In this document: piece after piece, positions 1 through 8,244 of the stretch
Layout: every line of letters begins with the position of its first letter
How positions within the stretch are numbered: position 1 is the first letter of the stretch
Assembly (NCBI RefSeq): GCF_000218565.1
Contig: NC_015684.1
Coordinates: forward strand, 682,001-746,000
Direction of reading: 5' to 3'
Length of the DNA: 64,000 nucleotides
Origin: Afipia carboxidovorans OM5
Lineage (GTDB): Bacteria; Pseudomonadota; Alphaproteobacteria; Rhizobiales; Xanthobacteraceae
Made by a program: the position numbers and the translations under genes
Notes under the pieces: model-generated
Seen by the model: the letters and a program-made list of their open reading frames with translations, nothing else
What the model was told of the DNA's origin: nothing
The model's database searches: none

Positions 1-1470
1 TGGAACGAGGATTACTTTGCCCGTCACGTTCTGATCGTGCCGGGCTATCAGTTTCTCTCGCGCGAGACGCCAATCAAAAATGTCGTCCGGGTGCTGCCCG
101 GCGAGCTTGTCTCGCTTCGCGCGCAACAGATCGACCGCAGGCAATTGGTGCGCCGGAATTATGCCTATCGGTTCGATCCCGATCAGCGCCGCGAGGAGGT
201 GGCGGAGCAGGTGCTTCATCTGCTGCGCGATGGCGTCAAGACGCGGCTCGCCGCGCGGCCGCAGGCCCGCATCTGTGTCGAGATTTCCGGCGGGCTCGAT
301 TCGTCCTTCATCGCGTGCCTGCTCGGCGAACAACTCTCCGGCGGCATTCGCGGCGTGATGTTTTCGCAGCCGCGATTGCCGTCGCATGCGATCAGCGAGC
401 AATACGCGCGCGACGTTGCGGATCGTTACGGGATCGAGCTTGTGGTGCTGCCGCCGGAGGACTTGCCGGTCGGCGTGCCTGACGCGCCGGGCTATTCCGA
501 CGAGCCGAGCGATTTCTTCTGGTTCGGCGATATTTTCTCTCGCGCGGTGGCAGGATTAGCTGCGCCGAATTCCTATGTCTTCACCGGCTTCGGTGCGGAT
601 CAATTGTTTCTGCGCTCGCCGGCGTTTCTGCCGCATCTGTTGCGGCAGAAACAATATCGTGCCTTCCGGAACACGCTGCCGGAAGCGAGCCGGCTGCTGT
701 CGCGCGGTCAGGTCAGCATCGGCTGGCAATGCCTGCTGTCGCAGATACCCGCCGAACTGCACCGGAGGCTGCAGCACGCGTGGCCGTTCCGGGGCTGGAA
801 TCCGTGGGATGTCTCCGACGTCAACATGGAACGCGCTCTGACCGACGACATCGCCTGGCTGCGATGCGGGAAAAGCCTCGCCGCCTATTCGCAGGAAAGA
901 GCAGTTGCGGAAGCGACACTCGTCGGCAACGGCATATTGTGCGACGACTGGGGATATTTTTCCGCACCGCGCGCCGTGACGCAGGCGCATTTCAGCGGCA
1001 AGTCGCTGGTCGATGCGTCGCCGTTCTGCGATCTGCCGTTGCTCGATTATGTTTACGATCAGATCAGCGCGTTGCTGGTTCACGATTTCGGCGCGCGCTA
1101 CAAGGAGCTGCTGCGCGATGCGCAGAAGGGTGTCGTGCCGGACAATCTGCGCAATCGCCAGAACGATACGTTTGTCTTCAACTCGTTCCAGATGGCTTAT
1201 ATCGATGCGACGAAGGAGCGGCTTGAAAGTCTGCTCGACGAGGTCGATGCCGCGTGGATCGATGTCAAAGCCGCGCGGCTCGCGCTTCAGCAATTGTCGT
1301 TCGGCATGGCCTCGAGCTCGACGCGCTCGGTGACGGCGCTGCTCGGCTATCTGCAGTGGCGGCGGTCGTTTCTCGATTTCTGCGCGCAGCGAAAAGCGAG
1401 CGCGGACCATGAAAACGCGGATGACGGGTTCTTTCAGGCCAGCAGGGCAGGGTTGCGGAACCTGGGGTAG
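1..1470 (+). CDS. Asparagine synthase-like ATP-dependent amide-forming enzyme, 5' end outside window
   Basis: The reading frame is open from base 1 (WNEDYFARHV...), so the true start lies upstream; the GTG at 37 is internal. The protein carries the ATP-pyrophosphatase P-loop SGGLDSS (286-306) and a GFGADQLF segment (about 586-609) where asparagine synthetases have a GEGADE-like loop. These are features of the asparagine synthetase B C-terminal domain, which adenylates a carboxylate so that an amine can attack it. Family members without a housekeeping role include lasso-peptide macrolactam cyclases. The visible part lacks the N-terminal glutaminase, which could lie upstream. No transglutaminase-like B protein or precursor follows; the next gene is a PAP2 phosphatase. 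Assignment to the Asn-synthase fold is firm; a RiPP role is inference. Confidence 0.8.
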   Translation, partial: WNEDYFARHVLIVPGYQFLSRETPIKNVVRVLPGELVSLRAQQIDRRQLVRRNYAYRFDPDQRREEVAEQVLHLLRDGVKTRLAARPQARICVEISGGLDSSFIACLLGEQLSGGIRGVMFSQPRLPSHAISEQYARDVADRYGIELVVLPPEDLPVGVPDAPGYSDEPSDFFWFGDIFSRAVAGLAAPNSYVFTGFGADQLFLRSPAFLPHLLRQKQYRAFRNTLPEASRLLSRGQVSIGWQCLLSQIPAELHRRLQHAWPFRGWNPWDVSDVNMERALTDDIAWLRCGKSLAAYSQERAVAEATLVGNGILCDDWGYFSAPRAVTQAHFSGKSLVDASPFCDLPLLDYVYDQISALLVHDFGARYKELLRDAQKGVVPDNLRNRQNDTFVFNSFQMAYIDATKERLESLLDEVDAAWIDVKAARLALQQLSFGMASSSTRSVTALLGYLQWRRSFLDFCAQRKASADHENADDGFFQASRAGLRNLG

Positions 1471-1516
1471 TGTCGCGCATTGGCCATCATCACCCGGATG
1501 ATGGAAAGCGCCACGA

Positions 1517-2107
1517 ATGGCCCTGTTTCGCGTGACACCGACATCCGGCGACCGCTACATCGCCGAAGAGGTCGCCTCGCATGCGCGCCCGGCGCCGGAA
1601 GGCGTGGCTGAGGCTCTGACGTGGGGCGCGGACGAGCATCTTCTGCTTGGTTGCGCAGCCGTGGCGTGGCTTGTCGCGACGGCCCGACGTTCGCCGCTAG
1701 AGCCTGCCGCCAAACATCTCCTGATTGTCGCCGCCACGACGGCCGCCGTCCCGCACGTTCTCAAACTCGTGTTCGATCAGCAGCGGCCCGATCGTCGGAT
1801 CGCGCGCAGTCGCCTTCATGGCATCCCTCGTTCGGGTGACAGCATGGATGCCTTCCCTTCCGGCCACGCGCTGCATATGGGCGCGCTGGCGTCAGCGGCG
1901 TCGGTGCTACCGAAGCGATATAAATGGCCGGTCTGGGGCCTTGCCTTGGGATTGTCCGGCACGCGCGTCGCCATTCTCGCGCATTGGCTGTCTGACGTTG
2001 CCGCCGGCTTTGTCATGGGGATCGGTCTGGAGCGCGCGATCCGCTGCTTCACCGGCTATCCGGATGCGCGCCTGCGCAAGCTGATCTCGGACGAGAAGAA
2101 GCCGTGA
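1517..2107 (+). CDS. PAP2 superfamily phosphatase, membrane
   Basis: Type 2 phosphatidic acid phosphatase family protein of 196 residues. All three signature pieces are present: K83 with R90-P91 (KLVFDQQRP), PSGH at 114-117, and R150/H156/D160 in TRVAILAHWLSD. The histidines are the phospho-acceptor and general acid of the family, which removes phosphate from lipid phosphates or undecaprenyl pyrophosphate at the membrane. Several hydrophobic helices surround the motifs. The stop overlaps the GTG start of the following membrane protein (GTGA), so the three genes to 2895 look cotranscribed. The substrate cannot be told from sequence. Confidence 0.88.
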   Translation: MALFRVTPTSGDRYIAEEVASHARPAPEGVAEALTWGADEHLLLGCAAVAWLVATARRSPLEPAAKHLLIVAATTAAVPHVLKLVFDQQRPDRRIARSRLHGIPRSGDSMDAFPSGHALHMGALASAASVLPKRYKWPVWGLALGLSGTRVAILAHWLSDVAAGFVMGIGLERAIRCFTGYPDARLRKLISDEKKP

Positions 2108-2442
2108 GCGAGTATCTCATTCGCTTTCTGCTCGGCGGGCTGTTCGTCTCGTTGTTCTCTATCATCGGCGACATCGTGCGGCCGAAAAGTTTTGCGGGCC
2201 TGTTCGGCGCCGCGCCATCGGTCGCGCTCGCCACGCTCGGCATCGCGTGGGCGGAACACGGCGCGTCCTATGTCGGCGTGCAGGCGACCGCGATGATCTG
2301 GGGCGCGATCGCGCTGGCCTGTTACAGCATCGTGGTTTGTCAGTTGCTAATGCGCGCGCAACTCGGCGCGCTGGCGGCGACGCTGGTTGCAATGCCGGTC
2401 TGGCTTCTCGTTGCCTTCGAGTTTCATGCCGTTGCGGGGTAG
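2104..2442 (+). CDS. DUF3147 family small membrane protein
   Basis: A 112-residue, very hydrophobic protein with about four membrane helices and an N-terminal IRFLLGGLFVSLF segment. It resembles DUF3147 proteins (RPKSFAGLFGAAPSVALATL stretch), whose function is unknown. The GTG start overlaps the stop of the PAP2 gene by four bases, which supports translational coupling. A second, related protein follows at once, so the two probably act together, perhaps as a heteromeric membrane unit. Confidence 0.75.
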   Translation: MSEYLIRFLLGGLFVSLFSIIGDIVRPKSFAGLFGAAPSVALATLGIAWAEHGASYVGVQATAMIWGAIALACYSIVVCQLLMRAQLGALAATLVAMPVWLLVAFEFHAVAG

Positions 2443-2445
2443 TGC

Positions 2446-2895
2446 ATGCAGATCGGCCTTTCGACATCGCCGCTCGCCAACAGCCGCTGGTATGAATACG
2501 TTATCCGCTTCGTGCTCGGCGGCGCGGTGACGGTGTTCACCGGCATGATCAGCAGCGAATTCGGTGCATCGATCGGCGGACTCTTCCTCGCATTGCCTGC
2601 GATTTTCTGCGCCAGCGCCACGCTGATCGAACGGCACGAAATTCGCCGGAAACGCGACGCGGGAGGCGAGGGTGCACGTCGTGGTCGAGGCGCGGCCGCG
2701 CTCGATGCAACCGGTGCCGCACTCGGCAGCGTTGCGATGGTCGCGTTCGCTATCGTGCTGCTTGTCACCACGTCATGGGGTGCGGCCGCAGCCTTCGCTT
2801 GCGCAAGCCTCGCATGGGTCGTGATAGCCGTTGCGATGTGGGTGCTGCGGTGGATCGTCAAGCGCGGGATCCGCCGTGCCCGCGCGCGCCGCTAA
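2446..2895 (+). CDS. DUF3147-related membrane protein
   Basis: A 149-residue protein with the same plan as its upstream neighbour: a YVIRFVLGGAVTVFTGMIS opening, a GxxIGGLFLALPAIF segment, then a basic cytoplasmic loop (about 66-84) and two further hydrophobic helices, ending in a very Arg-rich tail. It starts three bases after the stop of the preceding gene. It is probably a diverged duplicate of the preceding gene. Function unknown. Confidence 0.7.
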   Translation: MQIGLSTSPLANSRWYEYVIRFVLGGAVTVFTGMISSEFGASIGGLFLALPAIFCASATLIERHEIRRKRDAGGEGARRGRGAAALDATGAALGSVAMVAFAIVLLVTTSWGAAAAFACASLAWVVIAVAMWVLRWIVKRGIRRARARR

Positions 2896-2901
2896 ACCGC
2901 G

Positions 2902-3096
2902 CTACAGCGGTTTTTCGACCGTCGTTCCCGGCGCGCTGACGTGCACCTCGTGGCCTTCGCGAATGGCAAGGGACGCGGCTGCGACGGCGGATTCGAAGGC
3001 GGCTTCCTTGGTCTCGTAATCACCTTCGATATTGCCGTCGTGAAGGATGCCCCATTTGTTGTCGACCTGCGTCACGGCATAATTGGCGAGACCCAT
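2902..3096 (-). CDS. Small conserved DUF2188-like protein
   Basis: A 64-residue soluble protein (MGLANYAVTQVDNKWGI...). The layout, a short strand with a W, then an acidic patch and an alanine-rich helix (KEAAFESAVAAASLAI) followed by a Val-His strand, resembles DUF2188-type proteins, whose function is unknown. A good GAGGAG ribosome site precedes the ATG at 3096. It lies 17 bases downstream of the SDR gene on the same strand and is probably cotranscribed with it. A longer frame open upstream is only antisense overlap with the SDR gene. Confidence 0.65.
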   Translation of the reverse strand: MGLANYAVTQVDNKWGILHDGNIEGDYETKEAAFESAVAAASLAIREGHEVHVSAPGTTVEKPL

Positions 3097-3113
3097 CGCA
3101 TTCTCCTCATGGC

Positions 3114-3968
3114 TCAAAGGAAAGGCCGGCCGCCGGTGACGGCGACCGTGGTGCCTGAAACGTAGCTGGAGAGCGGATCGGCGAGCATGACGTAAGCCGT
3201 CGCAAGCTCTGCCGGCTGCCCTGCGCGCTTCATCGGGGTGTTCTTGCCGAATGTCTCCACCGCCTCGGGCGGCAGAGTGGAAGGGATCAGCGGCGTCCAG
3301 ATCGGGCCGGGCGCAACCGCGTTCACCCGGATGCCTTTCTCCGCCAGCATCTGCGCAAGCCCTGCCGTGAAATTGTGAATGGCGCCCTTCGTCGTCGCGT
3401 AGGCGAGCAGGTTCGGATTTGGATCGTCGGAATTGATCGAGGCGGTGTTGATGATCGCCGCGCCCGGCTTCATGTGCGGCACGGCGGCCTTGCACAGATA
3501 GAACATCGCGTGGATGTTGACGCGGAACGTCAGCTCCCATTCCTCGTCGCTGATGTCCTCAAGGTCCTTGAACGACGCCTGATGTGCGGCATTGTTAATG
3601 AGGATGTCGATCCCGCCGAATTCCGACACGGCGCGATCGACGATCGCCCGGCAATGTTTGGCGTTCTGAATGTCGCCGCGCACCAGCACCGCGCTCTGGT
3701 TGGCCTTGCGGATCAGCGAAGCGGTTTCTTCGGCATCGTCGTCTTCTTCGAGATAGGCGATCAGGACGTCAGCGCCCTCTCTGGCGTAGGCGATGGCTAC
3801 CGCGCGGCCGATGCCGCTGTCGCCGCCGGTGATGATGGTGCGTTTGCCGCGCAGGCGGCCGGAGCCCTTGTAGGTCGTCTCGCCATGGTCCGGAACCGGG
3901 TCCATCTGCGCGGTGTGGCCCGGCATCGGCTGCTGTTGCGACGGAAAGGGCGGGTTCGGATAGTTCAT
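3114..3968 (-). CDS. SDR family NAD(P)-dependent oxidoreductase
   Basis: Short-chain dehydrogenase of 284 residues. The cofactor motif TGGDSGIGR is at 47-55, NNAA at 125-128, and the catalytic set is S177, Y190 and K194 (YATTK). A Pro/Gln-rich extension of about 40 residues precedes the Rossmann fold, as in the long SDRs related to Bacillus general stress protein 39 and YhdF. Substrate unknown; stress-linked carbonyl reduction is the usual guess for this subgroup. The gene is divergent from the small basic protein at 4128. Confidence 0.88.
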   Translation of the reverse strand: MNYPNPPFPSQQQPMPGHTAQMDPVPDHGETTYKGSGRLRGKRTIITGGDSGIGRAVAIAYAREGADVLIAYLEEDDDAEETASLIRKANQSAVLVRGDIQNAKHCRAIVDRAVSEFGGIDILINNAAHQASFKDLEDISDEEWELTFRVNIHAMFYLCKAAVPHMKPGAAIINTASINSDDPNPNLLAYATTKGAIHNFTAGLAQMLAEKGIRVNAVAPGPIWTPLIPSTLPPEAVETFGKNTPMKRAGQPAELATAYVMLADPLSSYVSGTTVAVTGGRPFL

Positions 3969-4127
3969 CGTGACCTCGATGTGGAGGGTTTCGAGGTCTC
4001 AACCGCGGGCTCAAACGGGAGTTCCTGACAGCAAAAGCGGCCGATTGCCTGAAACGGATCGGCGGCCGGGCGATTATTGAATGGCGGTTCGCCTGTTCCG
4101 GAATCGCAAACCAACAGGCGGCGAGCC

Positions 4128-4433
4128 ATGCCCGGAAAACGCATCCAGTTCGACGACGATACGCTGTCCAAGCTGAACGAACTCGGCCGCCGGCGGATGG
4201 CGACGTTTCAGGAGCTCGCGGACGAGGCTTTCGCCGATCTGATGAAGAAGCATCACGTGCCGCTGGATCTGCGCGATGCATTGAAGAAAAGCGTCCGGGA
4301 AGAAAAGCAGGCGGAAAGCGCGCGCCCGCGAAAGCGCGAGGTTGCGCGATCCGACGCCAAACGCACCGCGCGCGGAAGGGGCCATGCGCGTTTGCGTAAG
4401 CGTTCAGTCGGGCGTTCCGATGGGCGCGCTTAA
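4128..4433 (+). CDS. Small basic protein, possible ribbon-helix-helix
   Basis: A 101-residue protein. The N-terminal half (KRIQFDDDTLSKLNELGRRR) has the strand-helix-helix rhythm of a ribbon-helix-helix DNA-binding protein, and the C-terminal 35 residues are almost all Lys, Arg and Ala, as in nucleoid-type proteins. The start was placed at the ATG of MPGKRIQ because the upstream 17 codons lack conserved character. No homologue recognised with certainty. The 3' end overlaps the start of the hydrolase gene. Confidence 0.55.
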   Translation: MPGKRIQFDDDTLSKLNELGRRRMATFQELADEAFADLMKKHHVPLDLRDALKKSVREEKQAESARPRKREVARSDAKRTARGRGHARLRKRSVGRSDGRA

Positions 4434-5022
4434 ATCCCCACCGGGGCCGAATTGCGTCCATCTCTGCGTCGACATGCAGCGGCTGTTCAGCGTGAACGGG
4501 CCATGGCCGGCGCCGTGGATGCAGCGGGTGCTGCCGGCTGTCGAGCGGCTGGTCGCGCACTGCCCGGAGCGCACCGTGTTCACGCGCTTCATTCCGCCTC
4601 CGCGCCCTGAGGACGCTTGCGGCATGTGGCGCGCTTACTATGCGAAATGGTCGAACGTGACGCGGGAGGCGATGGACCTCTCGCTTCTCAGGCTGATGCC
4701 GGAGCTGGAGCGCTTCGCGCCGCCCGCGCCGGTGATCGACAAGCCGGTTTATTCCGGTTTCGCGACCGGCGCCCTGCACGCCTATCTGCAGGGCAAGGGC
4801 ATCGACACGCTCATCGTCACCGGATCGGAGACGGACGTGTGCGTGCTCTCCACAGTGCTCGGTGCCGTCGATCATGGCTACCGGATCATCATCGTGAAGG
4901 ATGGTCTGTGCAGTTCGTCGGACGAAGCGCATGACGCATCGCTGAAGCTCTATGCGCGGCGCTTCCAGACCCAGATCGAACTCGCCGATGCCGCCGAGGT
5001 GCGGGACGTCTGGCGGCCATGA
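4384..5022 (+). CDS. Isochorismatase-family cysteine hydrolase
   Basis: Isochorismatase-like hydrolase, about 212 residues from this start. The catalytic triad of the family is visible: Asp in CVDMQ (residue 30), Lys in VIDKPVYSGF (120) and Cys in SETDVCVLS (153). Members hydrolyse amide or imide bonds (nicotinamidases, ureido and carbamoyl hydrolases), so a small amide is the likely substrate. The chosen ATG has a strong GGAAGGGG ribosome site; the alternative ATG at 4420 (MGALKSP) has a weak one but starts closer to the conserved fold. It overlaps the upstream basic protein by 50 bases. Confidence 0.82.
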   Translation: MRVCVSVQSGVPMGALKSPPGPNCVHLCVDMQRLFSVNGPWPAPWMQRVLPAVERLVAHCPERTVFTRFIPPPRPEDACGMWRAYYAKWSNVTREAMDLSLLRLMPELERFAPPAPVIDKPVYSGFATGALHAYLQGKGIDTLIVTGSETDVCVLSTVLGAVDHGYRIIIVKDGLCSSSDEAHDASLKLYARRFQTQIELADAAEVRDVWRP

Positions 5023-5088
5023 TTGCGCGCGGTTCGCGGTGCGGAACCTCAAGTGAGCCTGCGCGTTTCGGCTCTGGAGTTCGTTAGC

Positions 5089-5550
5089 ATGAGCAACAAG
5101 AACAAGCGCGAGCCCGCCCGGAACGGCGACATGACGCGGGTGTTCGCGGAGATCGCGAACTGGACTTCGCAGGCTGCGGGCCGGGCCTCGACCTTCATTC
5201 TGGCGGCGCTGGTGGTGTTCATCTGGGCGATGTCGGGACCGATCTTCCATTATTCCGACACCTGGCAACTCGTGATCAATACCGGCACCACCATCATCAC
5301 CTTCCTGATGGTGTTCCTCATCCAGAGTTCGCAGAACAGGGACAGCGCGGCGATTCAGGTGAAGCTCGATGAGTTGATCCGCGTGAGCGCCGCACAGAAT
5401 TCGTTCGTCGGTATCGAACATCTGACCGACGCCGAACTCGAGGAGATCCGGATCAAGTGCGAGACTCGGGCCGAGGTCGAGAAAGCCGGCGAGCGGACGG
5501 TCGAGGAAACCGCCGTGAAGGCAGAGATCGCGAGCGAAAGGGCGATTTAG
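5089..5550 (+). CDS. Low affinity iron permease family protein
   Basis: A 153-residue protein with two central membrane helices (about 38-57 and 64-84), the conserved NTGTTIITFLMVFLIQSSQN stretch and a following amphipathic segment with QVKLDELI. This is the pattern of the PF04120 family, annotated after yeast Fet4; many bacterial members are unproven as iron transporters. The start at MSNKNK was preferred over an upstream ATG-less extension. The C-terminus is a charged Glu/Lys/Ala helix. Confidence 0.8.
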   Translation: MSNKNKREPARNGDMTRVFAEIANWTSQAAGRASTFILAALVVFIWAMSGPIFHYSDTWQLVINTGTTIITFLMVFLIQSSQNRDSAAIQVKLDELIRVSAAQNSFVGIEHLTDAELEEIRIKCETRAEVEKAGERTVEETAVKAEIASERAI

Positions 5551-5585
5551 ATGCTGGCTCAACCGCGCAACGTGATGTCGGTCTG

Positions 5586-6365
5586 ATGCTGGATCGTCGA
5601 AAATCAGGGCGAGTTCTGATCGGCACATCTGGCTGGCATTATGCGTCGTGGCGCGGGCCGTTCTTTCCCACCGGCCTGATGCTCAAGCATCAGTTGCAAT
5701 TCTATGCCTCGCAGTTCGAGACCGTCGAGCTCAACGGCGTGTTCTATCGCATGCCGACCGAGCAGGCGGTCGAGGGCTGGCGGGATCAGACCTCGAACAA
5801 TTTTGTTTTTGCCTGGAAGGCCTCGAAATACATCACGCACTGGAAACGCTTGTCTGAGCAGAGCGCCAACAGTCTTGCGTTGATGGAGCAGCGGATTGCG
5901 TTGCTGGGATCAAAGGCGGGGCCGGTGCTGTTTCAACTGCCGCCGAACTTTTCGGCGGATGCGGATCGGTTGAAGCGATTTCTCCGCGGGTTGTCACGCC
6001 GCCATCGCTGTGTTTTTGAATTCCGGCATCCCAGTTGGTATTCGGCGGAGACATTCAAAATCCTCGCACGGCACAACGTCGCGCTGTGCATTTCCGATCA
6101 TCACGATGCGCCTTCGCCTTGGGAGCAGACGGCGGATTTCGTCTACCTGCGCGGCCATGGGCCGGGCGGACGCTATCGCGGTCACTATTCGGCCGCGACG
6201 CTGACGACATGGGCGGAGCGGATTGCTGCGTGGCGGGCGTCGGGATCGGACGTGTTTGTCTATTTCGACAACGATCAGAAAAGCGCCGCGCCGCTCGATG
6301 CGGCGAAGCTGCGTGCGTCGTCCGATGAGGCCTCGGCGGCGCCGCGCCGGACCGCCCGGAGATAG
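5586..6365 (+). CDS. DUF72 domain-containing protein
   Basis: A 259-residue DUF72 protein (YecE-like TIM-barrel family). Visible hallmarks are GTSGWHYASWRGPFFP near the start, the ETVELNGVFYRMP strand, FAWKASKYITHWKRL, the FEFRHPSWY segment and YVYFDND-like FVYFDND near the end. The biochemical role of the family is unknown. Start at MLDRRKSG, with the fold beginning about ten residues later. Confidence 0.85.
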   Translation: MLDRRKSGRVLIGTSGWHYASWRGPFFPTGLMLKHQLQFYASQFETVELNGVFYRMPTEQAVEGWRDQTSNNFVFAWKASKYITHWKRLSEQSANSLALMEQRIALLGSKAGPVLFQLPPNFSADADRLKRFLRGLSRRHRCVFEFRHPSWYSAETFKILARHNVALCISDHHDAPSPWEQTADFVYLRGHGPGGRYRGHYSAATLTTWAERIAAWRASGSDVFVYFDNDQKSAAPLDAAKLRASSDEASAAPRRTARR

Positions 6366-6444
6366 GCGGCCGGAGATAAAAAGTCGCGGCCGCTGTCGGA
6401 ACGCGCCGCGCGCGCTTTTTTTGAATAAAGACGGAGGATTTTCC

Positions 6445-6627
6445 ATGGAACAGCCAGAATCCGAACGGCGCCAGGTGATGGATCACGAGCCGCGATGGAC
6501 CGAAGACGATCTGCAGCGGCAGGAGTTCGGGCCGCGCGGCGTTCCGGGCAAACCGGACCCGGCGCGCATGGTGCCGCAACAGAAGAAGAACATGCCGGAG
6601 AATGCAGAGGGAGGGCACACCGCGTAA
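6445..6627 (+). CDS. Hypothetical small hydrophilic protein
   Basis: A 60-residue charged protein (MEQPESERRQVMDHEPRWTE...) with many Pro, Gln and Glu residues and no membrane segment. A strong GGAGGA site eight bases before the ATG supports translation. It is followed closely by another small protein gene on the same strand. No family recognised; the composition suggests a disordered protein. Confidence 0.55.
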   Translation: MEQPESERRQVMDHEPRWTEDDLQRQEFGPRGVPGKPDPARMVPQQKKNMPENAEGGHTA

Positions 6628-6642
6628 GCGTAGGAGTGCGAT

Positions 6643-6981
6643 GTGAGTGTGAAGACAGGCGAGCCGCCGCTCGCCACGAACAAAGGGACGGATCGGCCAT
6701 GGCAGCGCCCCGGCCACGCCGCGCAGGACCTCAAGCCTGCACTGCCCGATCGGGAAATCCGGGAACGGCAATATGAGGACACGATCGGCGGCGCCGATAA
6801 CGCGCCCTATCAGCAGGAGCCGTCGTCGGCGGCCTCGGCGCCGCGATATCCCGCCGGGCAATCGAGCGCGGTGGGTGAAGAGGGTCGCGTCGGCGAGCCG
6901 CTACCGATCGTGCTTCTCGTCATTGCCGCCATTCCCATTGTCGGGTTGATCGTGGGGCTGATTTGGTGGGTCGCGAGCTAG
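6643..6981 (+). CDS. Hypothetical protein with C-terminal membrane anchor
   Basis: A 112-residue protein beginning at GTG. Residues 1-85 are polar and Pro/Gln-rich; residues 86-110 (LPIVLLVIAAIPIVGLIVGL) form one membrane helix at the extreme C-terminus, giving a tail-anchored layout. It sits 15 bases after the 60-residue gene and likely shares its transcript. No known family recognised. Confidence 0.5.
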   Translation: MSVKTGEPPLATNKGTDRPWQRPGHAAQDLKPALPDREIRERQYEDTIGGADNAPYQQEPSSAASAPRYPAGQSSAVGEEGRVGEPLPIVLLVIAAIPIVGLIVGLIWWVAS

Positions 6982-6989
6982 CGACGCGC

Positions 6990-7916
6990 TTATTCCGAAA
7001 GTGCCCGCGCCCGCCATGTTCCGTCATGGATCAGGTTGCGCATTAGTTCGATCAGCACGCGGGCCACGGCTTCCGTGGAGAGCATGTTGATCGGCCGCTG
7101 CGAGACGACGACCGAGACCCGCCAGTTCGGCGTCGGGTTCATGATGGCGACGGTGCCGAACAGGCCCGCCTTGATTTCCTGCAACATCGCGAAGTGCGGC
7201 ATAATTGTCATGTAGCCGGCCTTCACCAGTTCCACGATGGCGTTGAACGAGTCGCTCTCGATGATCACCCGCGGCGTAATGCCGTTGCGGGTGGAGAGAT
7301 GCTCGATGTAGTTGCGCAGCACATGCTGCTTGCCTGGCAGCACCAGCGGAATGCTCTCCAGCTCGGAGAAGCCGATCGAATTACGGTGAAGGATCGGGTT
7401 CTTGCTGTCGGCCACCAGCACCAGATCTTCGATGCCGACAGGATGCAGCGAGATGTTGGCGAACACGCGCGGATCGTACAGCACCGCGATGTCGAGCCGC
7501 GCGTTCTGCATCCATTCGTCGAGCGTGCCGGTCATCGCCTCGATCAGATGAATCGAGATGTTCGGATAATTCACCTTCACCTTCTCGATCAGTGCGGCAG
7601 ACAATCCGCGGCAGGCGGATGTCGGAAAGCCGACCAGCACCTTGCCGCTCGGGTTGCGCGACTGATTGACGACGGTTTCCTTGGCGAAAGCGACGTCCTT
7701 GAGGATCGAGCGCGCATGCGCATACAGCGTGTGGCCGACTTCGGTGAGAAACACGCCGCGCGCATGGCGATGAAACAATTCCATGCCGAGTTCGGCTTCG
7801 AGATCCTTGATCTGCTGGCTGAGCGAGGGCTGCGAGGTGCGCAGAATCTCGGCGGCACGCGAAAGGCTGCCGGAATCGGCGATGTACACCAACGATCGCA
7901 ACTGTCTCAGATCCAT
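6990..7916 (-). CDS. LysR-family transcriptional regulator
   Basis: A 308-residue LysR-type regulator. The N-terminal winged helix-turn-helix (MDLRQLRSLVYIADSGSLSR, then AAEILRTSQPSLSQQIKDLE) is typical, followed by the effector-binding domain. It is divergent from the ABC importer / cyclase / amidase operon starting at 8245, and the 328-base gap holds a candidate operator (8116-8147). By family precedent it activates the divergent operon when bound by a pathway metabolite. Its own gene ends nine bases after the preceding small membrane protein on the opposite strand (convergent). Confidence 0.9.
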   Translation of the reverse strand: MDLRQLRSLVYIADSGSLSRAAEILRTSQPSLSQQIKDLEAELGMELFHRHARGVFLTEVGHTLYAHARSILKDVAFAKETVVNQSRNPSGKVLVGFPTSACRGLSAALIEKVKVNYPNISIHLIEAMTGTLDEWMQNARLDIAVLYDPRVFANISLHPVGIEDLVLVADSKNPILHRNSIGFSELESIPLVLPGKQHVLRNYIEHLSTRNGITPRVIIESDSFNAIVELVKAGYMTIMPHFAMLQEIKAGLFGTVAIMNPTPNWRVSVVVSQRPINMLSTEAVARVLIELMRNLIHDGTWRARALSE

Positions 7917-8115
7917 GATCTGGCCTCCTGAAATTGGCCTTGGGGCTCAGAAGAGGGGCGCGTGCGTGCGCATTGTGTCGCAGCCTGTCAGTTGCCGCGG
8001 CGTCACTCGGTCCGGTGGTATAATGCATTCCAAACGGTAACCCTCAAGCCTTTCTGTATACCGGCTGGTCAATTATTAAGCGGGCTTTTTGCCACTTCGG
8101 TGAGCAACTGCACAA

Positions 8116-8147
8116 CACTATAAGAATTGCCTATAGCTAAGATAGTG
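8116..8147. promoter_or_regulatory. Candidate LysR operator (inverted repeat)
   Basis: In the divergent gap between the LysR gene and the importer operon, CACTAT and ATAGTG form a perfect 6-bp inverted repeat spaced by 20 bases, in a locally AT-rich stretch. A second, overlapping CTATA/TATAG symmetry lies inside. Position and dyad shape fit a LysR-type site, but binding is inferred only from context. Confidence 0.4.
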
Positions 8148-8244
8148 ATTTCATCTTTGTGCAAATGGACGTCTTGGTCTCCAATCTGTCATGAGGTTCG
8201 CAAAATTATATCGCACGAACGAGCCGAAGGAGGAGGGAGCATCA

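Noticed and set aside
3769..5628. Long open frame on the minus strand (619 codons)
   Set aside because: It overlaps four well supported plus-strand genes; the composition is that of antisense in a GC-rich genome and no domain is visible.
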